NCBI GenBank assembly: GCA_003344405.1
Contig: NOWV01000013.1
Location: 946,799 to 1,010,798 of the forward strand
Direction of reading: 5' to 3'
Length of the DNA: 64,000 nucleotides
Source: Trichoplax sp. H2
Taxonomy: Eukaryota > Placozoa > Uniplacotomia > Trichoplacea
Below are positions 13,865 to 28,959 of the stretch, piece by piece (the stretch's first letter is position 1; the number at the start of each line of letters is the position of its first letter). Made by a program: the position numbers and the translations under genes. The notes below the pieces were generated by a model, which saw only the letters and a program-made list of their open reading frames with translations, ran no database searches and was not told the DNA's origin.

Positions 13865-13977
13865 CTATTCGAAATGGTAATTATCTTCAGCTGCACTCGA
13901 ATATCTCTGTTCAAATAAATGATATCCCAATGTGAAATTTTTTCCATCATGTATGTCTTCCATAATATCGATTTCTG
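13865..13977 (-). CDS. candidate terminal exon of unidentified gene
   Basis: On the minus strand a very pyrimidine-rich acceptor (CTTCCCCCTCTATCCTACAG) is followed by a frame of 36 codons that is rich in Asp and Glu (it begins EIDIMEDIHDGKNF and ends AEDNYHFE) and stops with TAG at 13865. An AATAAA poly(A) signal starts only three bases past the stop (13861-13856). Acceptor, acidic composition and poly(A) signal together suggest the last exon of a gene. A possible upstream exon ending near 14188 would be in phase but has a weak GTCTAT donor. I do not recognise the protein. It would run divergently from the first transporter gene. Confidence 0.3.
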
Positions 13978-14758
13978 CTGTAGGATAGAGGGGGAAGGCA
14001 GTAATCGTAGACTAGTGAGGGATACGTGAAGTTGAAGAAATGTCACGAGGATCACGATTCAAAATCAGAGGGGGGAAAAAATAGACGGTATGTAATTAAA
14101 TTAAACTTCTTACCTTATTCTATTCAACTTATACACTTGAAATAGTTCAATTCTCCCAACATGAGCTCATAAAAGTATTTGTCGACATAGACCTATATCA
14201 TATTGCCCGCAAGCAGGGAAATAATAAGTGGAGCGAACTATTCTATCAAAATAGCAAGACAATTTTTAATTTTTCGCCTTTGCTAGTGCTCCCTAAGCTC
14301 ATCATTTTTCTTCATCGAGATGAGACATTCAATAAAATGGCCATTTTTAATCTATCTATTGGCTTAATTCAATACTATACAGTCTACAAGAAACTTTTTG
14401 TCATGCAATTCAATTAGAAGTTGCAAAATCTTTTGTCATTTTAGTTTGAGCTATTCTTTCTTTCAGCAATTGACAATTATTCAATTTGATGTTTTTCCAG
14501 TCAGTTAATAGATGACAGTCGAGTAAAAGTTGATTTTCTTTGCTTGGATGATCTATTGAAGGCGTAATCATACTTGCTGTGACTTGGAATAAATAGAATA
14601 ATTCTGTCTAGTCGTCTACGTTATCAATTAGAATCATATTACTAATACAATTACTCTTCTTGCTATGAATATAATAATTGATTTTTATTGATTTTGATTT
14701 ATTTCATCCACAGCATTAGCCTCTTCACATTCAAAGTCATTTATTACTTTACTTGACC
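13978..14758. other. upstream region of transporter copy 1
   Basis: AT-rich spacer immediately 5' of the first transporter start codon. It probably includes that gene's promoter and 5' UTR and perhaps upstream exons of the minus-strand candidate at 13.9 kb. No TATA box or other element is clear enough to call. Confidence 0.4.
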
Positions 14759-17700
14759 ATGGATCAAACCGACTACCAACAGCTTCCTGAATCACCCAAT
14801 GACTATAGTAGTCCATTTCACAAAACAAGTAATAAAAATTCGGTTGTGAAATCATCTAATGGTTTAAGTAATGGAATATCTAATGGCCATTATCAAAACG
14901 GTACGGTTAACCAAGGTGCTATGGAACTACAGAAAATAACCAGGCCAGAAAATGGCCATGATGAGGTTAGAAGCAGTCGATTGTAACCATCTTGATCGAT
15001 GGTCGTCATTTTCCCTTTCTGTAGAGAAAGACTTTAGTTTCAAGACGAGCACTTAGCAAAAGTCCTTTCTATACTTAATGAATCTTGTAGACGAGTAGAA
15101 TTATTTCATCTTTAATAAATAAGCATTGCTGCTTAGAGAAATAAAATGACGTATAAAATTGCTTTCATTTAGGCTCAGAAACAGACTGATCGCTCTGCTT
15201 TAATTGAGGTAAGGAAAATCATCCTTTCATAGATGATAGTTTGAAGACGATACTCTTGAATAATTCAAAGCCATCCCCTTGTATTAGAATGTAAGAATAA
15301 TTTTACTACGATGATAATCTCATTTAGCCATCATTTTTTGCTCCAAGTTGAGATGATGGATGATAAAATCCAGATAGTGAATGATAATTCATTATAAAAG
15401 GCACCCAATTTCATAAATTTACGGCAAATATCAGATTGCTCAGAGTTTGCTGCGCCCAGGCTGCAGGACATCAAAATTGAATTTGAAATAGTTACCCAAT
15501 TATTCGCTGATGGTTTATTAAATCATTTAGTCTTGGTCAAGATTTCTATTTAAGTTAATTGATGTTATACTAAATATTGATATTTTATGGTATCATTTAA
15601 TCTTACCCAGGGTCCTATTTGAGTTCTATGACATCACATACTGGTATAGAATGATATAATTTAGCCTTTCTGAGAAGTCCTATTTGCCATATTGAAGATT
15701 GATATTGAATGATATCATTTAGTCTTATTCAGGGCTATTATTAGAGTTCATTAATATAGTATAAAAATAATAGTGCTTAACGATATCAATTAGTCTTTCT
15801 TAGAGCTCTTATTTGAGTTTTTGAATAACAGCATAAAATAGAAAGCAAAGAATAAATACATCGATCAAAAAAGTTGACAGGACATACGATTATGGACAGC
15901 TTTCACGGCTTTATTACGGATGGTGAACGAACTGATTTTAGTCTTTATTTAGTTGATGACAGTAGTAACTGGACCGTAAAATAGACTAATGATTGATAGA
16001 TGCTATAAAATCGATTTCAACTTTGCAGATGGTGTCAATGTCATTCAGAACTGAAGAATGAAATATAATATTTTATTTCCTTTCAGCCAGACATTTAACC
16101 CCTTATAGAATGGAATTGCAATCTAGAGTGTAGGGAATGATTCATTATTTTCGCTTGATCTCAAAGCTTCGTAGTCAATTTCCAAACTTTGTCGTTGATT
16201 CTATGCAATCCGATTTCGATTTACTGTAATCTTTCATCCAAGTGATTTAAAATAAAATCGAAACAGTAACCACAAAATAGTGTAGAAACTCCCTAACATT
16301 GCTACGGATTGCATGAAGGCTTTCAAAATCCTAACATAAATCGTTTATGATACCATTTAAGTTTTCACATAAGGTCCTACTAGAGTTACTCGCTGCTTGT
16401 TAAGATAGTATGTGTGCTATACGATTAGCAGATTTATCTTCTTACAGATTTCATAAGGTAGATTAGAAATCGAATTTGTTCAGAATTTTATCATTGCTCT
16501 GATTTGAGTTTACCTATATTCAATTTCATAACTCCATTCAATCTTTGGTTTGGAATTTATATTTGAGTTGTTGGATAATAAAGATCTGAATGGAGAGCAG
16601 CAAAGTACCATCATTATAAATGGATTACGTATCAAAAATCGATCATTCATCTAAGTATCGAATTTCTGCAAACTTTCGAGTGTTTCTTAGCAATTAAAGA
16701 ATGTAAACTTCCCAAAAGTAGCTCAGTTTCCTTCTATAAATGACTAACTTCTCCTAATATTGTACGGACATTGACGTAAAAATGAGTACCATGGCTGTGA
16801 ATTCTTAGAAAAGGCTGGGTTGTATTAGAATCCTAATTTGAGCTTCTACTCAAACTAATATTGTCGTCAATAGTAGATTTATTTGAGGAGGATGTAATCA
16901 TTTTTCTACGACTTTTTCACCATTAGAGTGATGAAGGTGGAAATGGAGATCAAGTTAAAAGTGGAATTGCATTAAGTTCCTTTAACTTCATCAATTCTAT
17001 CATTGGAGCAGGAGCTTTAGGTAAAGTTATCATTGTCCATGTTAACCAGTAGCAACTTGAATCTATTGCTATTGGAAATTGTATCATTGTATTGATGTAA
17101 GCATGAATAAAAATGAAAAGATATTCAGTTTGTTTCAGTTTTACTGTATTAAAAGCTGACTACTAGTATAGAGTGGTACTATGTTAATATTGAGTTTCCA
17201 TTTTATCCTTTATTAGAAAGAGTAGATACTTCATAAGACTAAAAGCAACATCTTTGATTGAATAGGAATGCCTTATGCGATGAAACAAGCTGGGCTATTT
17301 CTAGGAATTTTATTGTTAACTATGATGGCTGTTATAACAGGTACAGTATAAATTAAAAAAAATTTTATAGGTACTTTCTTTCTCTTAATTGTCCTTATTA
17401 TTCCATGCTGATTCTTGAATTATTACCTTGAGATATAATATTGATCGTTGGCATTGCCTGCCAGTTTATTAAATCATCAGGATTACTTGATGGTTTATTT
17501 TCTTTCTATTATCTCTTCTTCCAGACTTTTAGTCTAGTATCGTCTATTTCCATTATACATTCTATCGTAACTGATTTTCGAGTTTCTGACTGTTATAGAT
17601 AGAAAGGCTAGCTATCCCCTTACCATCAAACAATAATATTTTGATAGTACTCAACCTAGTAATGTAAAATGGAACTGATAAAGTAAAATCTTTATGGATT

Positions 17701-20700
17701 TTATACTAATTTAATAAGCGGTTTCCTGGCGACCTTGCCTATTTATATATACGTATATAAATATGAACGTAGTATATTAATTGCATGATTTATTGAGCGT
17801 ATATCAAATATCATACCCAAATAGTTCTAGATACGAGTTGTTTGCTACTTCAATGCGATAATAGTTTTGATGATAGATTTATTTGTACCTATATTAAGCT
17901 ATTCATCATTTGTAAACTACCTAAATACATAAGTAGGGACTAAATAACTGTAATAGTTTCATTGATCTGCTTATGGATAAAGCATATTAATTACTGGATG
18001 GTTATAATCAACTACCGCATTGTTAGGAAAAAACCCGTTTTTAACTATTGGTTGCCTGATCTGTTCATGCCAAAATTGAGTGTAGGGCAATTATTATCTG
18101 CTGCAAAGCAAGATAGAGGTAGATGAATTCAATAATAGCCTTGATGATCCACCACATATATTTTAATTACTCAGTAATTATTAGCTACCCGCAATGCCAA
18201 ACAGAACCATTTACATCGTTAATAGTAACCTATTAGATATACTCAAGTACTGTATAAACTATGTGACCAGACTTTCATCGACCACCGTTATTAAAGCAGG
18301 AACCCGTCACAATTTTAATAATGATTTAATTAAATTGCTCACGTATATATTAATCTACTTTTAAATTGCGGACGATTATATTATCTTAAAAGACAGGATG
18401 GATGAAAATTGACCGGAATAGATGATAGATTTTGTTCTTTAGAGAAATAATAGGGGAAAATAAGAGTCTGTCAAGTTGATGACAGCTATTATGCAATAAT
18501 CTACAGATTTTAAAATTAGACATTAAGGAAACTCATTTAATTTGTCAATGATTGCACGTCTTATGTACGTCTTTATCTATTTTTACTATAATCATAACTA
18601 ATGTCAGCGAATAAATGACTATACGAGTATGTAGCACTGATATAATTACGTGGATATCTTATATACGAGCTGATGGAAACAAGAATTAGCACGAATTTTA
18701 CTAAAGTTTTATATACAGAAAAAATTGCATTGCTGTAGTATCATCGTAGAATGTAATTTTCTTCATAGCTTATATATGATTCTTTCTAATACACAAAATT
18801 AATGCAAGCTATAACCTATGAGGGTTATATGTATAATCATCTACGGCTTGGTAAAATAAAATATGCTTATGGACTTCTCTGGATCTTTTTGTAAACTGTG
18901 ATAATAATACCCATTTTTCTTTATTCCTCTTTTTAGATTTTACTGTTATACTATTAGTTGAAAGTGGTTCTATGGCTGGTCAAAGTTCCTATGTGGTAAA
19001 ATCACTTATTGTAAAACACAGCTATCAAAGCTTCTAAAAATCATTTATAGCATAACTCTCCATTGTATGCAGTACTATGCACAGTATACCATATCTGAAC
19101 TGGCCAAATTTGAGAACAACAAATGAACCAATAAATGATCTAATTATATCAGTTTATCTATGTAATTTCTAGAAGAAGAAATAATTTAGATTTCTGTTGT
19201 TAAATACGAGAGTAAAATTATCTGATTATTTTATTCAGGGTTTAATGAAATCAACGTTTGGAAATATCGGTTATGGATTAGTCCTTTCATGTCAATTCAT
19301 ATTTCCATTCTTAGGTAATTGCTTTCCCTATAAGAATTGCTCACTCTTTTAGTTTTTGCTATTAGCTGAGATTTGATTTCATCAAGATAACGTTCCTTAG
19401 CAGAATAGCAAATTACTTCGGTTTTCTAAAATTTTCGATATTTTATGGCTCTTATATAATACATAGCAATGAATGGGTATGCTGTTATTGTTGGTGATTC
19501 ACTGGTTAAATTTTTCCAGCTTGTTGGTAAGTATTACCTTCAGGATGTTTTTGTGCTTCTTTTACTGAATTATATTACTTTACCTGATGACCTTCGTTCT
19601 ATTACTGCGTCGTGAGAAATTGTATTTATCTCTAATGTTGCTGACATAAATTACTTTTATCAAACTTTACAGGTCTAATCCATATCATTTTACTTTTTCT
19701 ATGCATTTTAGGCGCCGAATCAACTATTTTAACCAATCGACAATTTGTTATTGGCATTTCCATTTTATTGATAATGACGCCATTATGCTTGCTGAAGAAA
19801 ATTTCAAAGCTGGGCATGGTATAGGCATCAATTATAAACGAATCCTTATCTAATTATAATTCAGTGTACAGTACATATACTGCTATATTATCAAACTTGG
19901 TTCTCTCTTTTTATTGTCAAACTGTGGATATCGTGATTGAAATTGAATCTTTCTACAACAGGCCTCGTTTTTTTCACTAATTTGTGTCGGTGCGGTTATT
20001 GTCACTGTTTTTATAAGATTAGCCACTCTTGGTCCTGATATGTAAGTGATTAAATGTAACCTACCGTCTTTTTACTTTGAATAGTTTAGTAACTATGATA
20101 CATTAAAATACTATAAGAGCAAATCTATGGCAGTATAAGTTCCTTTTAGACGTACCTAAAACATTTTTTTCCTTTTCTGTTCATTCCTGACAGACCACAC
20201 ACCGAAGGAGCTTTCAATTTCGCTCACGAAAACGTACCTCAGGTAAATTGCTCATAGTGGGCTTGTCTGTTTACTTATTGCTAAGTTGAGATATTTATGA
20301 TTTAATAAATTAGTCGATGACCTATTATAAGCTGTGGTACCAATAGAGATGCAATTTCGTTTCTTCTAATAATTCTTATCCTTATTGAACAGGCGATTGG
20401 TGTAATGGCTTTTGGTAAGGGTTTTGCATATTAAACGATTGAGATAAAATAGAATAATATAAATTGGGTTTTGTCTTGGCTATCCTTTCTATATGCTATA
20501 ACGGTAGTTCTCACAATTTCTGGTAGATAAATAAATTATGAATTACTCTAATGCTGTTTAAACTATATTTCATCCAAATTTTCCTTTTAATACAACCAAA
20601 AATTACGCTATTGCTTCTAAATCGTGAAAAAGTTAATGCAATTACACTCTTAAAGTTTCCATCCAGTTTTTATATACTATCACGACACCTACTACTAATT

Positions 20701-22573
20701 CCTTGTAGATAAATATCATGAATCGCTCTAATGCTGCATGACACATCTAGTAGTCCATGGACTTTTCCTTTCGATGCAGCAGTCTTTCGCTATTTCATTT
20801 CGGGGAATCATAAATTCTCAACTAAACCCTATTCTCCATGGTTCTATCCAACTTTTATTTACTGTATCCCCTAATCCTTATTAGTTCTTCAAGACAAGTA
20901 CTATACGTTACTTTCGAATGAGAAAAACTTCGATTCAGTTGTTTTTCTAATTCCTATCATACTATTATGTGCTATCGCAGCAATGTCTGAAAGACAGCCG
21001 ATATCGATCATTTCAGGATTACTCGTATACAAAATTTCGTCTATTCATTGCTCTATTCCATTTTCAGCTTTCGTGTGCCATCACAACACGTTCTTAATCT
21101 ATAATTCCTTAAAGACAAATACCATGGATCGCTTTATGACTGTAACGCATATTTCCGTTTCTCTATCGTGGATGTCGGTTATATTGCTATCCGTTGCTGG
21201 CTATATGACATTTACGGGCCATACTCAAGGTAATCCATTTCATTCTATCGGTATATTAATGTCTCCATTAAACTATGAAGTTTTATATTGTTGACAAGGC
21301 TAAATATTAATGATATAAAGGTTAAGTCGGGATGCTAATTCAAGTCTTTTCTTTCTTATAACTTAATTTAACAGCGGATATTTTAGAGAATTATTGCAGT
21401 CATGATTTCTTGGTGACCATTGCACGCTTATGTTATGGTATAACCATGATGTTAACTTATCCTATAGAATGCTTCGTATGTAGACAAGTAAGTAAGATAG
21501 AACCAATACAAGCAAATAGCTAGCTGTTGAAGTTTATTGAAATGTCGTAGGTATAACTTTAAAATTATTTCCACGTAGATTATAGAACTTGTCTTTTTTG
21601 CTGGGCGAGAAGAATCAACCAGTCGTCATATCATTGTTACCTTGGCAATTATCGCTGCGACTTTACCCATTCCAATGGTTACTGACTGTCTTGGCACAGT
21701 TCTAGAACTAAATGTGAGAGATTATGTCTTATATAGGAAACGGCATTTTGTAGTTTATAGGATATTACCTGTCCATTCTCTATATCTAACGCATTGGTTG
21801 TAGGTCCTCGGACTTCATGTACTTATTTTTACTACCATTTTGATGACAATGAATGCGAATTCTCTCAATTTAACGAATATAATATCTATTTTAATTTTTT
21901 ATAGGGAAGCATAGCTGCAGTTCCATTAGGTTAGTTACCCATATCTAAACTTATTTGATAGTTGTCTCTAGCTTTAATTCAGAAAAATGCTATAATATGG
22001 TCAATTACTGGGAATGGTATAGCATTAACACCTAGGCAAGAAATAGCACTAGATAATATATTAACTAATAGTAAACTCATATGATAATTACACTGTTAGT
22101 AAGGTCAAGTTTAGATTTAAAATGTCATTTGAAATGATAAATTAACGAAAACGATACCCCAACCCTAATTAGGTGATAAATAGTATTTAAATATATTAGA
22201 TCTAAGCGATTGTTTTACTTGGAAGTAGTGCTGATGATATCAGAAATTGGTTTGCTAAATGATAAATTAACCAAAAATGGCATGGCAGTCCAACATGAGC
22301 GGTAAACATACTAATAATATTTCTCTTTCATTATTCACCATTTTAGTTTTTATTTTTCCTTGTGCTTGCTATATAAAACTGGCTGAAGGATCAAATTATG
22401 CTCCTCGCAAAGTTATATCTGCAATCATCTTAGTGATTGGTATCGTAGTCTTAATCTTGGGTACTATCACTTCTATACTGGGAGCAAGAGAGTGTACTAA
22501 TACGCATAAACCACAGTTATCTTGGTGTAATGCCACAATTGATTTAAACACTACCAACAGCCTTTATTACTAA
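14759..22573 (+). CDS. SLC38A11-like amino acid transporter, copy 1
   Basis: Probable sodium-coupled neutral amino acid transporter of the AA_trans (SLC38) family, closest by eye to vertebrate SLC38A11. Fifteen exons join in continuous phase to 496 residues: 14759-14965, 16927-17020, 17266-17340, 18937-18995, 19239-19314, 19467-19526, 19712-19818, 19962-20041, 20194-20242, 20393-20414, 21068-21229, 21375-21487, 21579-21713, 21905-21929, 22347-22573. A hydrophilic N-terminus of about 80 residues precedes the first membrane segment, which carries the family motif NSIIGAGALGMPYA. Other hallmarks are FVCHHNTFLIY, GYMTFTGHTQ, the acidic ILENYC loop, LTYPIEC and DCLGTVLELN. The short C-terminal tail after the last membrane segment has two cysteines and NAT and NTT glycosylation sites, as in SLC38A11. 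The exon 1 donor (GTTAGA) is the weakest junction. The exact substrate cannot be read from sequence. Confidence 0.9.
15500..15850. repeat. intronic tandem repeat, ~65-100 bp units
   Basis: In intron 1 of transporter copy 1, about five diverged units contain gatatcatttagtctt, followed by a block like gggtcctatttgagttc. Related fragments (taccatttaagttttc, ggtcctactagagtt) recur near 16.3-16.6 kb, so the original array was probably larger. Confidence 0.7.
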
Positions 22574-25500
22574 TGCGATTTGATTCAAGTGGGTTGTAAG
22601 TAATTCTGCGATATGATACAGTTACTACCTCCAATTACTGTACGTATAGTTAACATAATCATGATACTGATGGATTTAAAATAAGAATCTTATGACCCTC
22701 TTGGAAGAAGACTAACAGCAATTGTAATATTATCTATATCTTTTATGACTTATTTGATTGGCAGTCAATTCAGATAGGTAGATATATGATACCTGATAAA
22801 GCTGCAGCTGTCTTGGGTGATATTAATATCAGTGTCCTTTACGACTGAATTTCAAGCATCACCGAAATAGCAAAGTTTAATACTTTTATACTTTCAAAAT
22901 ATATATCATTACTTATCAACAACGCATTTAGAGCTAGCCTAATAAAAATCAAAGGTAATGCAACATCATCGAATTATCTAAGTTAATGCCATAAGTAATG
23001 TTAAAAGTGTCAAAATTCCGGGACTAATTTGATTATATGCAAAAGGAGATATACGGTACAGTGATATTACCGGAATATCTAGGTTTAGACTTAATTCTAC
23101 CTTCATAAATATATTCATTTCATGAATTATGCGTTTTGTGACTAATGCGACTAGTTTTAGACTCTAATTACATATTGATGTTAACCAGTATCTTCATAAA
23201 CGGATTTGCCTATGATGGATGATTGATGAAGTGATATCCGAGATTATTTATTGCCCCAATTTAGTGTTAACCTTAAGTCTTAATAGTGAAATCCATTCAC
23301 TATCATTTTAACTCTACTAGTTAGTGTAAGAGTTCACAATTATGCTTATGTAAACCAGGAAGATACAATTTGAGTTATCTCTGTAATTTCCGCTAGATAT
23401 TTTGATTAGTTGATCTGCCCAAAAAGTCGTAAAACTAAAGCCACCATAACTATCGTATGGAGCGATTATTACATAGTAGTGTCTTATGTTCTGAACTGCT
23501 TGTTGCATATTTAGCTTAAATATTACCTTTTTGCAACTTAAACTGAAAGTAACTAACTTTACCATCTATAGACCAGCTAAATACATGTATAATTAAAGCG
23601 TATGTTGCTTAAGTTACACTACACAAAATTTGGTATCGGAAATTGCCATCTAACTCACAATGATATTGATAAGTGATTCTGAAATGTAGTGACAGGATAT
23701 GCTAATTTCAAAGCACTTCCTCCATAATAATTCCAATTTCAATTATAGAATACCCTATTAACTTCTAAACGTTTGATAAAATTTCCTATTAGAGGACAGC
23801 AATGATATATATATATATACATATATACAAATATAGCATTGAAACTCAGAAATTATTATGCGCCTTGCTAACTAGATACGGTAATTTATGTATCTACAGG
23901 CCAGTGTTACTAATATGATGGATGAGTATTACATAGACATATATATAGATTATGCTACCAAAGTATTTACAGCTACGTTGTCTAAGATCAGCTTTCTTCG
24001 CTGGTTACTTAGCTAATATATACAAATTTGTATTTACGAGTGCTTAATGTTTGCTTTCATGATTGATAAAATCAAATTTTAGCAGAAGGCAACTTAAATA
24101 GATTACGCAAAGTATACTTTGCTAATACGTAAGATTTCCGATTAATTTCATCTTCTCAAAGAAAAAACTTCATTGCTTAAAAAACTATCATGTGATCAAC
24201 GCTACAGATTTATTGCAATCTTATTATGGTTATTTCGAGATATCAAGCAATTAATCTATTTTCATTTCGTTAATCCTGTTATAAATGATATTGTGATTAT
24301 TAACTATAGTAACAGAATTAAATTATGTCTTGGTATGTCAGAATCTAGTGTTATGTTGGAATGTCTTTTAAGCTCAGAGTGTAATATCTATGTTATCATG
24401 GTCTATAATTATTAAAGTGGTAATACTTTTAGTATAAGATATGTTACAAATTATAACATCAGTAAATTTATTTAGAATTAACAATGCTCAAAAATGTTCT
24501 AGATATATGGATAAAGGCTACATAATCACTAGAATAAAAGAAACACTTGTTAAAAATCGATGTAATACATCAACGGGCGTAGATTTTGTATAAATGCAAC
24601 AAGAGTATTGTACCAATGTATAAAATCTATCTCGGGCTTATTAGTGAACCTTGTGAGATTCTTACATCATATTACACGACACATTTGATTCTGCTTACAA
24701 TAAGGTGTCGATTTCGTATCAATAAAGTACGAATATATTACTGAAATACCTACCATAATTAATTGTTTGAATATGTATACGTGTAAGACCACAAAAAAGT
24801 TTCATTTCGAGCTTATTAACGAACTTTGTGAGGTTCTTATACTATACTTTTGATGCTAATAAAGTGTAATATATTCAAATAAGGATGGGTTGTCGTTCGC
24901 ATGCAGTTAACGATTCCATCTTTATATGATTAAATGGTGACGGTGGTGTATTATTTAGTAAGGTATTAGTCAGTAAATGTAGAATTGCAACGATTACACG
25001 GTAGTCTATACCTACCAATATTACATCGTAAATTTCTAAGTACAATTAAGCAGCCTAATGTGATTGGATCCTATCAAACATGAGATTGTGTGAATATGTT
25101 GTTGTCAAACTGAGAAAATATCTAAGGAATAGCGCGCCTAATCCGAATAAAAGGCTAACGTATTTACTAATAAGCTCGAATGAAGACGCAGAGATGATTG
25201 AACTGCTAAACTTTGCCGTATATTATGCAGTTGTCAAATCGATTCAATTTCATTATACTAGGTCAACAAGAAGAGACTAGCAATATCCATACTTTTTGAT
25301 GATAATAAGGAGAAAAGCATCCTCAAGATTTAATAGCTTCTTATAATTGTAAATTATGATCACCTTCTGGTTGAAAGCAACCGTTTATGCAAAGTCGTCG
25401 CTTTGCGCCTGTATAGACCAGATTACAAATACATTCATAAATATTACTTAGGATATTGTTGATGATATTATTGGACCCTCATTTTCATGGGTATAAATTT

Positions 25501-28500
25501 CTAATAACGCTATAGATTTAAGTTCTTTATAGAATTCTCTGTGAGTACAAATGTTCAAATTTGATTCAATAATCATCACAAATTATTGTTAACCAAAGCA
25601 ATACTTAAATTTTGGATTATCAACAACTCTATACCTATGTGATTTATGGGCAAGTTTAAATGCTTGTACGTAATGACTTTTTACAATAATATCAGTTTCG
25701 AATTTACCGACATTAAAATTGATGGATCTCTAATATCCCATTTTAAAATTAAGTTAATGAGTTCATTTGAGCTCAACATATTTCGCTATTATTGTCTAAA
25801 ATGTAAGTATACCTATGAGCAAACTTAACATTTAATTTGTTACGGCAGTTGAATATTGATTTCGTAGATATCGATTAACGAATATGAATTATTGATACAT
25901 AAACCCTTCTTTTCGTTATGGAATTGCAATGGATCATAATTATTTCATCAAGTCGCTAATGTAAAAATTTTTATAAGTCTTTGAATTTTACCGTCATCGT
26001 CTTCATCTTAATTTAAGTATACTTATTAATGAACTTTGGATGTTATCAGTGATCTTATTTTATAATAATTTAGCTAGTAAAGGCTAATAAATATAGGTTG
26101 AGTGATACGTCAAAGAACTTGTGTTGTAGTGGTATTTGTAAAACTTTCGAATCTATCTATTACAATTGTTTTTAATTCAGCTGGCATTACCATTTTCGAC
26201 ACTATAATATTTCTACATTTATCTAACGGGATGCTGATGAATGTAATTTATACGTATGATATATAAAAGTTTCTATAATATTATCATATATAATTAAATT
26301 ATAATCATCTTGATATAATTTCGATTTATATGATATTGTATGTTGAATACATTTAGAATAAGCACATATGGTATTTTCATTTTGTAAAGACAATGAGATA
26401 TTACTGTTACTTACTTTTATGAAGTAATAAAGACTATGCACCGGTCTTAATTACCGGATAGGCTTTATTCAAGTTGACTGTATAAAAATAAGAATTTCAA
26501 TGATATTTATAATAAGAATGCTACTATGTATACTCATATTATTTTGGAATATAAAACAACGCCTTTTAAAAGAATACAGGTTCATAAAAATAAGACTACT
26601 ATTTAGCGACAGCAATTGATATTTTAATCATGAACAATAATATCAACTACCACAGAGATTAAGCCAATGAGCGCTAAATTAAAGTTTGCTTCCTGAGTTT
26701 CATATATTAGCTGTGATTGATTGTGAGGCAATTTACTTATCGCTTAATAATTTATATCATCAGTACTAAAACGATATTGAAATTATTAAATTACATTTCT
26801 TGAGGTTAAATTTGATTTTCTCTGATCATTGCCAAGAGTAGAATCTTATTAACAAGTAAAGGTAAATATGCCAATTAAATCAAGTAATCAATATTATGTA
26901 ACGATATCTATTGCTCCATCTTCAGTTGTTCAAATTGTTGAACTAACAAAATCAGTCTACCCTTCTTAAATACTCTATCATTTTTATACCTGTAAATTAT
27001 AATTGTATTTGCAATGGGGTATTTGATCATTTAAGAGTGTATCAATCCAGTACGTTGATAGGATCCGTAATAGCTGTCTGTAAGATTCTACATCTCGTAG
27101 ATACAGATTTAGAGAAAATGTTGCCAGGGCATTGATTATTTCAAAGTCTATTGAACTATTTCGTAGAAAATAATAAAATAACTTGTCTATTTCTCAAAGT
27201 AAGGTTCTAGCCAGCTGTTACCAATGTGCTAGTTAATAATGGATTTTACCTGTTATTTTTGACATTATCAAGACAATATTAGGCCTTTCAGTGTAGTGGT
27301 ATGAATAGAATGAAATCACTGAGGAGGCAATTAATAAATAATTGTAATTGATAGGAAACAGGCGTACAATGCAGCAATTAGCTTTAATGTCTCAATAATT
27401 CATAACACCTAGGCCATGTTAATCTAACCTTTAAATCCATATCTATAACAATTTTAATGTAGTGCTCCAAACCGTTAGGCTACCGATATCGGCCAAGATG
27501 CGACCTAAAATATTTTAATTCTAAATGATGAAGAAGTACCGCACCAAAGTTTTATCATCGCTTCTCATAATTTTTTGTCCCGTCATATAAATAAATATCC
27601 GCTATCTTTACCTTCAACAATACGCCAATTGTAACACCATTTTTAGTCACCTATTCGCAGTTATGACATATTGGTAATCAAAAGAAGGTAAAACTACGAG
27701 TATAGTTAAACAGTCTAAATCAAAATATCCAGGGCTTATGTAGATTCTAAGGTGTAAGCATCATGTTATTTTTGTAATGGCAAAATACCTGTATATTGAA
27801 TATAAAATTATTCTAGAAATTAATATTAAGAAAGCGAAAGTATCGAAGCTTTCTTTTGCCTTTACGTACAATATGCAAACCAGTAGTAATTTTATGCTTT
27901 GTTTTATTTCAATCTCAATTTTAGTTGCCAAGGCTGTTTATATGAATGATAATATTAGAAGAGTTAAACTAATGTATTGACGTCAAGCTATCTGGGCAGA
28001 AAATACAATATTGATGTTCAATGCAATGATTATAACTACTCTCAGTTATTGACTTGTTAATGCATCATAGTTTATTTTTAAACAGCTCTACCATAGGAAA
28101 ATTTCGTGTCTTTGATACGGTATCTATGCGTAGCTTACAGCCGATATCTCGGAGTATACAGGTAACTAAAGCTGTTGAGAGTTTGCAAATGCTGTCCTAT
28201 AGCGAAATCTATCTAGTCCTACCAGATAGAAATGAAATCAATCTGTTAGTCCAAGTGCCAGGGAACATTTTAAACTTTCATACGTAATCGTGGCGCATAA
28301 CCTGGTATATTTAGTCGTACTAGATAGGAACGAGATCAACTCCTTCTAGCCCAAGAACTATAGGATATTTTTAACTTTCATAGGTGATCGTAACGCGTAC
28401 GCTTCTATATTTAATCTTACAAGATAGGAACGAAATCAATTCTCGCTAGTCTAGATACTAGGGTAAATTTTAACTAAACTTTCGTACGTGATCGTAACGC

Positions 28501-28959
28501 ATATTCTGCTATATTTAGTCCTATCAGACAGAAATGAATCAATTCCTGCTAGTTAAAGTACTACAGGATATTTTAATTAAACTTTCACAGGTGATCGTTT
28601 CGCATACCCTACCATATTTTAAGTTTCTACCCTATTCTGGATTAATTTCACTAAGGTAGTGCAAGTGAAATTTCTAACACTGAAATTAAGCCAAATAATT
28701 ATGAATAAAAATTTTTTTCGATATTATACCATCCATATAGAAATCATGGTAAGAACTGAATTTAAGTTACTACAGCTATAAACTAGCGTTTCGAAAGATA
28801 TCAATATATTCGGGAAATGTCATAATACAAGAACAGGGTTGTAGCAACGCTAAAATTAGCCGTCTATGAGGATAGTACCAGTGGTATGTAGGTGGAAAAT
28901 ATCATAGCTTTCGCATTATTTGAAAATAATTATCATGATATAAGCTTTATTGACAGTTT
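22574..28959. other. spacer between transporter copies 1 and 2
   Basis: AT-rich spacer with no recognised gene. It contains a short TA microsatellite at about 23803-23832, several open frames under 85 codons without family resemblance, and the 28.1-28.6 kb tandem array. An AATAAA at 22941-22946 could serve as the poly(A) signal of transporter copy 1, 368 bases past its stop. Confidence 0.5.
28090..28620. repeat. tandem array, ~100-105 bp units
   Basis: About five units share tcctactagataggaacgaa followed by atcaattcctgctagtcc, then attttaac..actttcatac and gtgatcgtaacgcatac. Cores lie near 28215, 28315, 28415 and 28520. The open frame at 28054-28287 lies inside the first units and is not conserved in the later ones. 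Confidence 0.85.

Noticed and set aside
28054-28287. 77-codon plus-strand ORF
   Set aside because: It lies in the ~100-bp tandem array, and the frame is not kept in the other units.
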